From: Rhodocollybia butyracea
Lineage: Eukaryota; Basidiomycota; Agaricomycetes; Agaricales; Omphalotaceae
DNA: 64,000 nt
Assembly (NCBI GenBank): GCA_015501585.1
Contig: JADNRY010000125.1
Span: 116,097-180,096, forward strand
Direction: 5' to 3'
Every line of letters starts with the position of its first letter. The first letter of the stretch is position 1. Below the pieces are notes generated by a model. The model saw only the letters and a program-made list of their open reading frames with translations, ran no database searches and had not been told where the DNA came from. The position numbers and the translations under genes are program-made. Of this stretch, positions 10,105-22,145 are shown piece after piece.

Positions 10105-11984
10105 ATGAGCTACGATACACTTGAAGCAATTCTGACTTATCGCCATGCCGAAGAGCGCTACAGCGATGAAGATGAAGGATATATCCGTGGCCAGATCGGA
10201 ACCTTGATTGCAAGACTACAGAAAATCGCAAGTAGTCTGAGCGACTCTAAGTCCTGGGTGCGTCCAGTTTGAGTGACATAAGGATTTGTGAGTTCTAACG
10301 CCCATCCAGAGTCGCGATGAAAGGGAGAAAATAATCCGGAGAGCTCTATTTCAATCCAGGTCAATCGTCGAAGAAATCAACCTGATTCTGCTAACGATGA
10401 AAGACGATATAAAGTTCCTCGATCGAGAGGTCAGAGATATTTTAAGTCCGAATGCTAATCTTACCTAGTTTTCAGTTAACTCACATCCGTGTTCTTACCT
10501 TCCTTGTCAAAACACATGCGGAATTTCACAAAAACATTCCAGATGATGAATCCCTCGAAACCCTGATGAAAAATATTACAACTCAAGTTGTAGAATTCAT
10601 CGAAACGAGTCAGGATGAGCCATCGGTCCCTGCACTCTATGTCGCTGGCCTTGAAGGTACTCTTGTGAATGACCATACCGTGGTGACACTTCCCATGTCC
10701 GAAGACAATAACGGTGCTGCTATGACAGATTCATCAGCTGCGGAGTTCCCTGGCAGCTATATCCTGAACACCCCAGAGGCAGAAACCTACGCCCATCCCA
10801 TTAAAGGTGTCAAAAATCATTTCGCGAATGCAGGGTTTGTGGAGTCTGCTGTTCCACCTATGGATTCACCGGTGCGTTTTGGATCCTTTCCATCTCTGAT
10901 GTTCTACAGTGTTTTCGCCATCAGACTGGCCATAATATTCACACTGAACTAGAGGATGAAAATGCCCAGGTACGTCTAGTAATTCATCAAAAACACATCA
11001 AAAATACATGGACTAATCGTTGTGTATTCAGGCTGGATCCAGCAGCACTAAAGACAGTAGATCTATTGTCTCTGTGGTACATCTCGAAGCTAGGTTCTCT
11101 TATCCGCGCCTCTCACGACGAACTTGAAGTTGAAGAAGCATCTTGATGAACCTAGGTTGATCGCAACCTCCCCACCAACTGACAATTCTGCCACTGATAT
11201 GAACGCGGTTACACCTACCAGTGCTGCTCCTCCGCTGAGCGACACTCCTGCTTCGATTGCCGTAATGACGGCCAGTCCTACACCGAGCTCCAGGCCGCTG
11301 GGCGAAACTTGTACTTCAAGCATTGTCATGCCTACCGACGATGCTGACTTGAGCGACCCTGATTCTTTGAAGCTCACCGACGATGCAGACTTGAGCGACC
11401 CAGATTCTTTGAACGACACTGTTCCCACCTCTATCACTGCCTCTATGCCAGCTGACATTCCAACCACGGATGTAAATGCAGCCTTGGTAACTGCTACTTC
11501 GTTGAACGACAACGTAACGACAGGCACTCCCACGTTAAGCTCTGTGACCCTGAGCGACGCTTGTACTTCGAGCACCGCTTTGCTCAACGATAATCCTGCA
11601 TTGAGCACCAATTTGGCAACATATTCCTCTAGTACCTCAAATGATCAAACTCTACCAGCTTCTGATGCTAAGGCTGCTAAAGAAAGAGTGTATCAGCCAA
11701 GCCTAACCTCAACGACGCCGCGGTGAGCAATGTCTTTTCGTGTTCTATTTACTAGCCGCATGGTTGCTGAAATGTTCTAGAGGACTGTGTGCCATTGACT
11801 GGAAAGAAGTGCACCCAACAGGAACGCGTCCTCAGTTCACCGTATATTGGCAACAGGTAAAGGACGGCGAAGTCGGAAAAGTAAGCCCTGCATTTCTTCG
11901 AAAAATTGGATACTAAATTCATCTCAGCAATATGAAGCACGTTCAAAGAGTACGCTGCTTCCATTTTCTACTTTGCCTCGCTGA
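10105..11984 (+). CDS. Hypothetical 502-aa Ser/Thr-rich protein, eight exons
   Basis: Exons: 10105-10257, 10310-10429, 10476-10871, 10925-10969, 11032-11076, 11130-11722, 11781-11880, 11928-11984. All introns are 46-62 bp with GT-AG ends, and all phases join. The N-terminal third is helical (SYDTLEAILTYRHAEERY..., IVEEINLILLTMKDDIKFL, then HIRVLTFLVKTHAEFHKNI). The middle is acidic. Exon 6 encodes a long Ser/Thr/Pro/Asp-rich low-complexity tract with an internal duplication (TDDADLSDPDSL occurs twice). The C-terminal end (CAIDWKEVHPTGTRPQF, then VYWQQVKDGE) is compact and looks like a short conserved motif. Two introns have alternative acceptors 15 and 6 bp away that also keep the frame. Family not recognised. 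Confidence 0.65.
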
Positions 11985-12392
11985 TGTCATGTTCAGACCT
12001 ACGAAGCGCAGAATAAGTCTTGAACGTTTGGACTGAATGAAGTTGTTGTGTTAGTCCTAGTGTATTGTATATTATGTACCTAGAAGACGAAGGCAACAAC
12101 GATAACAGGTATATACTAACTACTTATCTACTTATCGAAATGGTCATATCATCACAATTGACTCGGTTTCTACACTTTTCTACATCGTTTTTACCATTGA
12201 TTCTCGCGATTATTGATATGCATCGTTCTGAATTATGAAACCCAGTATATAATCGAATCGATTTGATGTCCAGCTCAACAAGTGGCTTTTCCTGAAATTC
12301 AATCTCTGTAGTACTAGGCAATAAATTGTTGAACGATGATAAGTAGGTCAAGCAGAGCAAATATTAATTTTTAAATTTCGAAAATGAACTTA

Positions 12393-14188
12393 TTACCATC
12401 CCAATGGAAGCATAGCTATAATATGGTTATAGATATTCACGACGGTACCGGCTCCATTCACTACGATACCGGCCCATTTTAAGCCCGTAACGATGCCGCA
12501 GCCAACGCCGATGAGGGATCCATATTTTCCTACGTTCACTGGAAAAGCATAGTCTCCTATCCGAAAAACTACCTCGAACTTTCCCAAAAATTGTTCCCAG
12601 TAATCTTCAAGTGTGCTTGGAATCGGCGAGGGAGAGAGCAAAGGTGACCCCGAAGCCTCATCACCAAAAAAGACATCTCGTATCTTGTTCTGGGATGATT
12701 CAGGCATGATTCGGAGCCAAACAAGCACTACTAGTACCGCCGAAAGAAGACTGGTATAATAAAGGAAGCTGCTAAGAAGACCACCTATCTACAATCTCGA
12801 TGATCTTATGTTCCTCATAAAGCAAGGGTCAACTCACCAGCGGGGCCCAGTCTTGCTCGGTCCAAGCCCATGGCTCCCCCCATATCCATATACGTGACGT
12901 TTTGTCATAAGAGGACCAGATCCTAATTTTTGTGCGGTCCCCCGCGTTTCCCTCAGCGGTAGCCAAAATCCGAGTACGATGGCCATCTTCGAAGTACCCC
13001 TGAATATTTCAGTCAAATTCAATTCGATACAGAAGACCGATAAACCTCACTAGTGCAGTGATCCAAGCTTTATCTAGAAAGGCGTCAGAAGCTGATTTGG
13101 CAATGCACAAGAGCAAGAGCTTACGGTTAGCGTGATCTAATGTTTGGAGTTGCTTACCATGTTCTGCATGAAAAATGATAGCGTAGCCTTTCGTAGTGCC
13201 CATAGCCACTGCATTTCCTTGATTGATGAACTTTACGGGCATTGGAACGTTAGACTGGAGCTCTTGCCGCTCCATGGTTGTGCTGATTTTGGTCCACGGA
13301 ACTCCACTCAGGTCAAACCAGTCAATACCAGTGCAGATGTTAGCGGTCGCAAGAGATCTACGGTCCGGAGAGATTGTGGAAGTGCCTCTGATGTGAGGGT
13401 AAGCAAAGAACAAATATCAGTGAAGGGATCACTTACATTCGTTGGTCTGGGCCCCAGTTCCATTCGCTCTCCCCAGTCTCAAGGTCCACTTTCCTATATA
13501 TGCACGATAAGACAGAATGCATGCGTCGGTGTATTGTGAGGCACACCATAAACCGTGCCATAAGTAAGATACCGCGCATTGACTCTCATCTTGTAAATAG
13601 TATGCCCCAGTGGCGATGACAGGAGGTTCTTCGAAGTTGGCTGGCTCCCCGATCGAGCTCACGCTATCTATTCGCCTTCGAAGAGACCAACTATGATCTA
13701 GAAAATCATCTGAGTCATTGTCAACGATCAAATACATACTTTACCTTCAGCTTCCGTTAGCACATTCACTGCGCGGCTAGAACAGACTAGTAGTTGGTTT
13801 CCTACGCTGTTGGCCTCGATAGACGGGATGGGTGAGGAAAACTCGTATATAACATTAGAGGTTTTGGAACCGAACATCTTGAAGTGCATGAGACGGGGAA
13901 AGTACGATGAAAAAGACATAGTTTCACCTTGGTTGGATAAAATTGCATCAGCTCCCCTTGTAGACTACCGGCAACCAAGACATCGTTACTTCTCCATACT
14001 AAAGCAGTGAATGGGGAAGAGTGCTGGTGGGACCAGATGGTGCGAAAATTTCGTCTTCCATCGTGCACTCTCAGAACTTTGTCGTATGATGCACTGGCCA
14101 GATACCGCCCGTTCTTGGAGAACGCTAGCGTTCTCACGAGCGCGCTAGGGTCATTATTAGTGTACAACAGACGATATGGGTAGCTCAT
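12393..14188 (-). CDS. WD40-repeat protein with C-terminal membrane segment
   Basis: Minus-strand exons from the ATG: 13928-14188, 13745-13877, 13547-13697, 13437-13493, 13125-13387, 13051-13073, 12838-12999, 12393-12788. Introns are 47-53 bp and all phases agree, giving 481 aa. WD40-like units are visible: VRTLAFSKNGRYLASASYDK, then VHDGRRNF; SPFTALVWRSNDVLVAGS; KVDLETGESEWNWGPDQRM; TRILATAEGNAGDRTKIRIW. The last exon opens with a hydrophobic helix (GLLSSFLYYTSLLSAVLVVL) followed by a basic residue and a 100-residue tail with a second hydrophobic region near the end. The protein is probably a beta-propeller tethered to a membrane. In-frame coding-like sequence runs a little upstream of the ATG (to about 14231, preceded by a TAG acceptor), so one or more 5' exons with further WD repeats are likely. 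Confidence 0.75.
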
Positions 14189-14231
14189 GGAGGCAACTTG
14201 GATGATGTTCGAGTGGCGGCACCAAGATATC

Positions 14232-15450
14232 CTACAGGCCTCATGTTACCCATGTGTATGGCGAGGATATCAAGCATTATTCGTGAAAAAAGAAAATATT
14301 CGTTGCCGTGTCTGGACCGGCTGTCAACTGTCAGTTTGATCTTTGTTCCACATCAGACCTTGGTTATCAAAGGTAACATGTCATATTCGAAAATTTGACC
14401 GATTCTCAAAATCCATAGCCGCACGATTGTATACACACTGCGGTACACAGCTTCACACAGCCCACTCATCCAGAACGGAATACTCCTACGCTATCAAATC
14501 CGATAGCTCAGGGGCCAACCTTCCTCGCCTCTCCTTTCTCCATCGGTCGGCTCGTTCTTCCTCCACTGTCAAGCCTTGAGATCTTGAGATCTCACCTGTA
14601 GTGCACGGATGAATATTAATATTCTGTAAGAGCTGTCCACCACAAACACTCATTTACTATCCAAAACTGATTTAATGAGATTACAAGACTACATTACAAG
14701 TTTACAACTGGTTTGCGCGCGAAAGTCGTGAATCGTGATGGATAAGGATAGATCTGTCAAAGGGAAAAGGAACCGAGAATATTTTTCAGACCTGAGTTGA
14801 GGAAGCAGCACGATAAGCGAAGCGTTGGCATGAGGTGTATGTAGAGCTAGTAGGTGCCTCGTAGTTGTTACGTTCACTCCCCTTACTAGCCTGTTTTAGG
14901 CCAAGGCTGTATATAACAATCGATACGTAGATCGATTCTCCAGCTGCAAGGAAGGAAGGAAGGAATAATAATAGATAATAATTCGAACTTTCTTGGCAAA
15001 AAAGCCTCTATGTCTTCCCGAACCTGCTGGATTTTAGCACCAACTCCACGAACACGTCTTGCTGTGGCAATACAAAGCTTTCTGATATCGAGAATGATCA
15101 CTTGCTTGGATTCTGGAGCCGAATTCTCAGAGACGGTAACTTACCTTTTTGAGCGAATAATATTTTAAAGTGCCTGTGACTGGTTCAAGCTCTTATACGA
15201 CACGATCCCAGTTCGTCTCATGGTAATCGACCAATATCTGTTTCATAAGATCTTTTATCTCCACCGAATAAGGACCATGTTATCAGGAAATACCCATGTC
15301 GGCCAAATATCAGAGCAGGCAGAGAAGGGTGTACTGTTCTCGTAATTGGACTTCAGAATTATTGTCGCTCTCGTCGTAGTATATACACGTTCAAAACATG
15401 TGTTGATTCAAATAAAAGCATAAGTTTGACGGTCGCAAATTCAGGCATAC
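14232..15450. other. Spacer with possible 5' exon of the WD40 gene
   Basis: The interval 14340-14400 on the minus strand may hold a first exon of the WD40 gene (VTFDNQGLMWNKDQTD is readable), but the splice is not certain. On the minus strand at 14990-15110 a short helical reading (IATARRVRGVGAKIQQVREDI) resembles the cytosolic tails of the small membrane proteins; no matching membrane exon was found. Nothing else seen. Confidence 0.3.
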
Positions 15451-16016
15451 ATGGAACTGAACAAGCTCCTTGGTCATTGGCGAAATCTCGCAACCTCCAT
15501 GATCTCCCTACTCCCCTCGGCCGAGAAATACAATTTTACTGTTGCTAAGGGTATGGTCGCTTTCGGCGCCATCCTGCTAGTATCAGTCCTTCTTTCAAAA
15601 GTAAGTACTAAACAATGGTGTCGAAAATGATCAATCTTATGCTCACTCGACGACAGTACAGACGACGGCGATTCACCTCATCCGAAATTATTCTCGAGAC
15701 ATCATCAGAGATGATTCTTTCCAGCGAACGCATCCTAGAAGGGTGTATCCGTACCTCAGGATTATCCATAGTCAGCGACGAGCGTGAGGAGCTCAGTCGC
15801 CGCGAGGAGATTCTCCACCGCCGAGAGCTGGAACTCAAAGGGTTACTTGAGGAAATCGAGAAAAGAAGGATGAATCAGAATCGTTCAGTTGCAGAACTTC
15901 TGGCTGATGTCGCAGCCATTTTTGTATATCAAGCACGGACCGGGAGGGAACTGAACATAAAACACCGAGTCGTCAGCAAGGATGGACGAGTATTCATAGA
16001 AATTGAAGTTTGCTGA
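15451..16016 (+). CDS. Small single-pass membrane protein with coiled coil (member B)
   Basis: Two exons, 15451-15600 and 15657-16016, joined in phase 0 across a 56-bp intron (GTAAGT...ACAG). The 169-aa product has a short N-terminal region, a membrane helix at about residues 34-49 (GMVAFGAILLVSVLLSK) and a long charged coiled coil (EREELSRREEILHRRELELK) with a basic finish. The intron again falls right after the Lys closing the helix, as in the genes at 9161 and 19187. Direct sequence similarity to those two is weak, so common descent is inferred from architecture and intron position. Confidence 0.7.
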
Positions 16017-16442
16017 TTCTGAAAGCTGTAGATGAGCTTAGAGCTATCGACTAGGCGTGTACCTGTGATTTTTGTGATTTAAATACCGAATAGTATAGTA
16101 TAGTATACTTCGCATAGAAAATGGGCTCTCATCATCAGCATGCTCGATTAGATATTCTTGACTACTGCACCTTCAAAGTAAACAGGAGAATGACCACAGC
16201 TGGGAAGGTATCAAACCCCGCCAGTTGAAGTTGGCATGGCCCACTGATCTATCATATTTTCCTCGCGTTGCCGCTGGTATGTTTGGAATGGCTATATCCT
16301 CTCCTGAGCCCCGTTACTGACGACTATGTACTTGCTGGTAATGCTTTACTTTCAACGCAAGGAAACAGTTCAATCGTCTCGTACAGTGGTATTATACACA
16401 TGAATAGCGAACATATGATCACTGCTACAAGGACAAACCTGT

Positions 16443-17270
16443 TTATGACCCCAAGGCCATCCAAGCGATGGTTCCTACACTCAGAAGACCCAGAAAGATG
16501 GTAATGTGTACGAACACTGATGGAAATTCGAATCGGATCTTGCAATGGTTTGAATTAGTCTATTGTAATGAAGGACATTGTAAAGAGCGTACTCTCATAG
16601 CACCATCGATGCCCTCAGTCACCTGAATGCACTGCATGTACAGTGCTGCTATAAAGAGAGCTATAGCGGGGAACGGCGAACGTCGTCCAAGAACAATGGG
16701 CCATGTCAACAGTCCGATGTAGTATAAGGCTCTTCCGAGTTCTCCAGGGATATAAAGAATGGGCTGAAGTTGAGCATTAAAAAAGTCGAAGAAGGAATAA
16801 ACCAAAGACGCACTGTAGGTGCCTCAGGTAGAACTTCTTCTGGCGGGTCCGGATGAGCCTAACTGCCCTCAGCATATCAACCACGAGTGATAAAAAAAAT
16901 GGACGCACCATGATGCCTGGTGGAGGATCCCGACGCTATGCCTTTGTTAGAGATACTATCTCTGATCTCTAGCAAATGACGAACTTACTACGTGAATACC
17001 ATGGACTTCCCTCTGCTCACCCCCTCCCCCATCGGAATTTCCCTGCTGTTCTCGTTCTGGAAGATTCTGAGGCATGATCAGGCCTTCATAAATTTTGCAA
17101 TAACAAGAGTATAAGCTTACAATGCCATCAAGGACACCAGCTTGCACCCGAGGCTCTTGGTGTCGTATCTCTCGTTGGAGATGTCCAGGGACGATGTTCC
17201 CGGAGCCTCGCGGAGAACGTTCATCCGGAACAAAGTTTTCTGCAGCAAGACCTCGAGCAGAGTTCGTGGT
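16443..17270 (-). CDS. Putative membrane protein, six or more exons (5' end uncertain)
   Basis: Minus-strand exons 17121-17270, 16989-17066, 16909-16935, 16814-16858, 16593-16763, 16443-16538 join in phase through introns of 50-54 bp. The N-terminal half is charged and low-complexity (NSDGGGGEQREVH, DPPPGIM, DPPEEVLPEAPT). The C-terminal half has about three hydrophobic stretches: LGRALYYIGLLTWPIVL, then FPAIALFIAALYMQ, and VFVHITIFLGLLSVGTIAWM at the end. It stops with TAA at 16443-16445. The first listed exon also reads as a plausible protein in a second frame, and upstream exons are unresolved, so the N-terminus is tentative. Family not recognised. Confidence 0.55.
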
Positions 17271-17329
17271 CTTGTTGGTATGAATAAGAACGGCCACAGT
17301 ATAGAGCCATAAGGATTGCTCACCCCCAC

Positions 17330-18028
17330 CTGCGGAAGTGAGAAGTTAAGTTACGAAAAATTACGCATACAGAACGGCGATTCGCTGTCTGTACATCGAA
17401 GCCCCCACTACGGAGATGGAGAGAGCCCACTCACTAGAAGCGTATCACCTCCTTCATCAGGCGTCTGAATTAATCTTCACGTTGACATAGGTGTTACTAC
17501 ATGCATGGAAAACTCACAGTCATGCTGGGACTTTTCTAATCGAGCTAGGATTGGCCTGATCGTAGCGGGGTAATTTTGAACGGCTATTTTGTCCCATCCA
17601 TATTATTTAAGTTTTGCTCTTCGTGCTTTCAAATTTAAATTATCTGCAGAAATGTTGATCCAGTGTCCTATACTTACTTATTACCCTGAGCTTATCAGAG
17701 CTTATCCCTGTCGCATCTCCCCAAAATTTGTTGTCGGCTCTGTGTAATTACGGCTAGCTTGCGAAGGTGTACGTGGTGCCGATGACAGGCGACCGATTCT
17801 TGATATTCTTATCTCACTCATGGAGTCGGTGGAAACATTCCAAGCTAATAAGCATAGGCTACTATAGGCTACTATCTGCTGGTATTGCAGGGAAGTAGAT
17901 CTTGCCGATTTGGTATTGACAGCTTCAATATTATTGCGTTATGATTTCTCTGCCCTGAAATTCACCATTGTTCGACTAAAAAGGTAAGCCTACGTGTTGA
18001 CCTCGAGGTAATCAGAATTTTACTCGAC
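17330..18028. other. Intergenic, no supported gene
   Basis: Part of 17330-17480 may be 5' exons of the preceding minus-strand gene. The rest shows no coding signal or repeat. Confidence 0.4.
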
Positions 18029-19046
18029 TCACACTTCGGGTTCAAAGAATAGATCATATGGTTTCAGCTCCGGACCCATGAGGTTAAGCCGCGTAGGAAC
18101 TGCATAAATTTCCGCCGTAGCACCTCGTAGCACAGGGTGAGATAGCAGTATTCCAGGAGACCTTAATTTGGAAACAACTTCCACCTCTGCGTCGGTTTTT
18201 CGCATCCTCGGGCGCACCTTCCCTGTTATATATTATTAATTTCCGGGCTGAGCGAGGCGCGACTAAGAATACAATAAAAAGAACTGAAATGATTTGAGTG
18301 GGAATGACTAGTGGAGCGATGAAAGAACAGTATGATATTATGGAAGTTCCCTGGTGGAACAACAAGAGAAACTCATAAGGAACATAGCTCAGTCGTAATA
18401 AAAAGGACGAAAATGACATCGGCCCGACATTCCTTCACCAGTCCCGATTATCCGAGGCTTGGAGTAGTGCCCCCGGAAAATCCTCTCCACCAGATGAAGG
18501 CTCAGTGGTTAGTGTCGGTACCTCAACCCCTTGGTTTGGATCAACGCTTCCTCCGGCTGATCCAGGGCTGACGTTCCCACTACTCATAGCGTCAACGTAT
18601 CCAACCACTTTTTCTGAGATATCCTCGACTAAGGACCCAAGGTTATGTTCATCACCTCCGATTCTTTCAAAATCAGCGTGGACTTTAAGCAAGAAGATAA
18701 GCAGCCGGATCTGGATCAGCTGAAGTTCTGTGTAATCGCGTTTATAACAAAACTGGAGTAAAATTCACCTGTATATTTATGGAGCTAATGCTTCCCTCTA
18801 TACCTATCAGTGTCAAGCTGGTCTCGTCGACGAGTGATCTGGCATCGAACAATGCATCTTGAACAGTTTTTACTCGGTCCTGCCCAACATGAGCCCATCC
18901 AAACAGAGCAGAACAATACGTCTGCTCACATTTTCATTAGATGCCGATGTCAAATCGACGACGATGTTGCGCAGGCGATGGACCATGGAGGTGAAAGCTA
19001 TCATTCTGCCCTCTTCGATACCTTGAGCAGATTCAGCGGAGCTCAT
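18029..19046 (-). CDS. Hypothetical 270-aa membrane protein, five exons
   Basis: Minus-strand exons: 18930-19046, 18769-18879, 18439-18719, 18273-18387, 18029-18217, with introns of 50, 49, 51 and 55 bp and all phases consistent. The N-terminal two thirds are helical with regular hydrophobic spacing (MVHRLRNIVVDLTSASNEN, LFDARSLVDETSLTLIGIEG, LIQIRLLIFLLKVHADFERI), then a Gly/Ser/Pro linker. A hydrophobic segment follows (FIAPLVIPTQIISVLFI), and the last intron falls immediately after it. The final exon starts with basic residues (RPRMRK) and encodes a compact C-terminal domain. The exon-after-helix layout matches the small membrane genes nearby. No known family recognised. Confidence 0.65.
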
Positions 19047-19186
19047 CGTAGTAATGAAATAGACAAAACCATAGTATTCATATTTTGCGTGATATAAGCC
19101 GAGCCAAGCGCACACGTTTTGAACACGCTTCAATCGTATAAAATCTATATCAATAGCTATATTTCCATCCCTTAAACTTCATCAGA

Positions 19187-19699
19187 ATGCCGTCTTTAGT
19201 CCTTGAAATTTTTCGACGTGCTTTTCTACGAGTTTCCTCTCCTGGTTCCGCCATAGTACAAGCTCCTCCCCCTGATAAAATCGAGGTGGATCTAACAAAT
19301 GTCATCAAATTTCTGCTTGTTTTGGTAGTTGTTTTGATCATTTGGGCATTGGTTAAACAGGTACGCTTAGTTTCTTTATCTCAGGCGAGAATTTCCACCA
19401 GTACTTCATTGCCCACGAACTGTTTGACATTGTAGCTTGCAACCTTGCGTGCTCGCAAGGTGAAATACTCAAACAGCTTGCTCCCGGAAATTCTACGGGC
19501 TTTGGCAGCTGAAAGAAGCCGCAAATATCTGGAGGCATTTCTCTACGATGTTGATCGCCTTGGGTTCCCAGACATTCCTTCCAGAACCGAGAAAAAGTTT
19601 GACGAAGCGGTGGCCGAATTGGATGCTATAATCAGTGGAAAGCGCAACGCGGAGAAGACGAATAAGAGAGAGGGAGTACATGTTGATACCAGCGATTGA
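19187..19699 (+). CDS. Small single-pass membrane protein (member C)
   Basis: Two exons, 19187-19360 and 19436-19699, with a 75-bp in-phase intron that contains the only stop codon. The 145-aa product has an N-terminal Pro-rich region, a strong membrane helix (FLLVLVVVLIIWALVKQ) and a helical basic tail. The tail contains KFDEAVAELDAIISGKRN, the clear counterpart of the sequence in the gene at 9161-9709. The intron follows the last residue of the helix, as in that gene. It lies 140 bp upstream-to-upstream from the divergent gene at 18029-19046, so the two could share a promoter region. Confidence 0.75.
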
Positions 19700-20069
19700 A
19701 TTTGTAGTGGTTATAATTGACCAAAAGTTCAGGAGTTCGAAGAACATATAAGTGAAAACAATGCAATGAATGATGTGAGCCGATGTGTCCATCGTTTGGG
19801 ATTACTTAGGCCGGTTTTGAACTAACCATGATACCATGTACTCGGAGTCCTAGATAGATCTGAGTAGATTCTTCGAGACTGACGTTGGGCCTCATGTTGG
19901 TGGGTCCTATTTGCTTACAGAGCTATAACGAAGTATATAAAAGGAAGATGTAATTTGGATGTAATGTGTAAATATCTTGGGTAATAGTATGCAACGCTTT
20001 GGCCACATTCAGGGTGAGCATGTGACAAGCTTATCACTTGACTCCAACAACGCGGCGGCGAACCACTCA
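19700..20069. other. Promoter-side spacer of the Hook gene
   Basis: No independent gene. The Hook frame is open upstream to an ATG near 19987, but homology to Hook proteins begins after the ATG at 20070. Confidence 0.4.
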
Positions 20070-22145
20070 ATGGACAGCTTTTTTATATCCAAGGAACGCG
20101 AAATAGCTTCATTCCAGCGATTTTTCTCCTTGACCACCGAAAAATCCGTTGCCAGTTTAACAGACGCGTATGGAGCACAAACTTTATTCACTTTCTTGAA
20201 TCTTGCGTACGTTCAAGTTCAACCAACCGTCTGACTCGTCAAAATGCTAAATTTTGCGAAACAGTGACCCGGAGCATTTTAAAACACCTGTTCCTCCTCC
20301 TACAGACCAATGGACGAAACGTTTTGCAGAACTCTGCCAGTTGTATAATCTGATGAAGCAGTATTTCACTGATACTCTCAAGAAAGATATCAGTTCTCTC
20401 GAACTACCAAAGCTGATAGATTTGGCAAGAGACAATGATATCCTTGCTGCGCTCAAGCTGTGCAAACAGATCCTCGCGATCGGCATGTATTGCCCGAAGA
20501 ACCGAGAATTCATCAAAAAGATACAAATCCTACCCGAAGAAGACCAAATGTACCTCATGAGGGCCATTGAACAAGTAAGTCTTCTGGAGCCGCGGTGTAC
20601 GGCGCTATCGACACTAATGAAACCTAGGTCAACGGACAATTGTCCCAGTCAGTACATAAGTATGCCCAAACCCTACATCTTAGAGCAAACTGAACAGTTA
20701 CTCACAGAAACTCGATATCTGTCGCTCAGTCGTATGAAGGATTGCCCCGTGAGGATCTCTACCTCAAGGAGTATGAAGATGCATTATCGGAGATGCGGGA
20801 CCAGTTGACAAGAAACCAGAAGGAAAGTGACGCTATGGATGAAAAATTGCGCCGTAACGTTACTCAGTTACAAACGCTACAAACGCAACTGTGAGTTTTT
20901 CATATAGATCCCTTCACTGGCTGATGAGAGACTCAGGGAAGTTCGCGAAGAAGAATACCAACAAGTGGAATCTAAACTCTCTGAGCGAAATAAATTAGTT
21001 GTTGACCTCACACATAAAATTAAAGAGTTGCAAGCAGAGGGAGATCAAATGACCATAGTCAACGACCAACTGACATGGTAAGCATTGTAACTCTATTTCC
21101 GACCCCTGGTCCCCCCGATCCTGACTCACCCACTCAAGTGATTTGGAAAGTTTACAGAAAAGATATGAGAAGAAACGGCAGGAGGCGTCCGAGGCACGAC
21201 AACGCATCAAGGTTATAAAACCTATTTGACTTTGATTCATGGCTGAATTCTCTGTCTAGAACCTAGAGGTTCAAAATGGGACTCTACTGACCCATAACGA
21301 GTCTGTTCAGGTCAAGCTTGCATCGATGAAACCTTCGCTAGAGTTTAACAAGAAACGTGTTACTGACTTGGAACAACAAGCAACACTTTATAGACAGAAT
21401 ATAGATATTCTGGAGCTTGAACTCAAACAGAAAGAACGGGACATGGTGTCACTGGAGTCTGAACTTAAACGGACGGAAGTCGAACTTATGTATGTTATGG
21501 AGGAGCACGAGAATGGTCTTGACGCAATGGAACAATCAAGAATAGGCTCGTCTTCGGATAGCAGCTTGGCCCACGAGCTACTGGGGACCAAACTCTGGTC
21601 CATTATGGATATAGATGACGCTCAAATGGAAAGGGTTAACAGGTCAATGATTGATATTCCTACTTGATATTCCAGTCATTCCAAGGCTCATGTTATTACT
21701 CACAGATCGGAGACACCAGCAGATTCATGCCTGCCAAATGATTTGACTGCGGCTTTCGAAACAATGGACAGACGCATCGAAGACGAGGTCCAAAATCAGT
21801 TCCGTGCGTGTATTTCCTTATAAGCTCGAATGAACCTTGAACTGGACTTGCACGCAAAAAATGCTCAGAGTTCAAGAATCAAGTTGGATCTAGTCAAGCT
21901 TCTTATCGGGAAGACAAAACGGGTGTAGATTTCGATGGACGTAGTAGTGTCCACTCGAGGTTGGTTACTCACATCTGGTCCAATTTTTGCCTCACCGTTA
22001 ATCGTTCAGTTTCCGTGACTCATTGCTTGGAAAAGATTTACCAGAAAGTCTTAAGCAACGCTTACTCCGTCTATATGATCAAAAGCGTTCAGAGTCGGAT
22101 AGCCGAAGAAGTGAAACATTGAATGCAGTGAGTAATAGTGCCTAG
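20070..22145 (+). CDS. Hook-type microtubule/dynein adaptor protein
   Basis: Ten exons: 20070-20206, 20265-20574, 20628-20659, 20708-20890, 20937-21077, 21139-21211, 21260-21642, 21706-21803, 21869-21959, 22010-22145. Introns are 46-65 bp and every phase agrees, giving 527 aa. Residues about 1-150 form the Hook N-terminal (calponin-like) domain. Diagnostic segments are FTFLNLADPEHF, LELPKLIDLARDND, KLCKQILAIGMYCPKNREFI and QIQILPEEDQ-like sequence. The rest is a long coiled coil (YEDALSEMRDQLTRN..., LEQQATLYRQNIDILELELK). Hook proteins link dynein-dynactin to early endosomes or other cargo. At 527 aa it is shorter than most fungal Hook proteins (around 700), so a C-terminal exon beyond 22145 is possible; a GTGAGT donor sits at 22128 close to the proposed stop. 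Confidence 0.88.

Noticed and set aside
14886..15101. Minus-strand ORF resembling the tail of the small membrane proteins
   Set aside because: No first exon with a membrane helix could be joined in phase, and the ORF has no ATG start in the coding-like part.
18084..18419. Continuous 111-codon minus-strand ORF
   Set aside because: It runs through two introns of the gene at 18029-19046; only 18273-18387 of it is coding in that frame.
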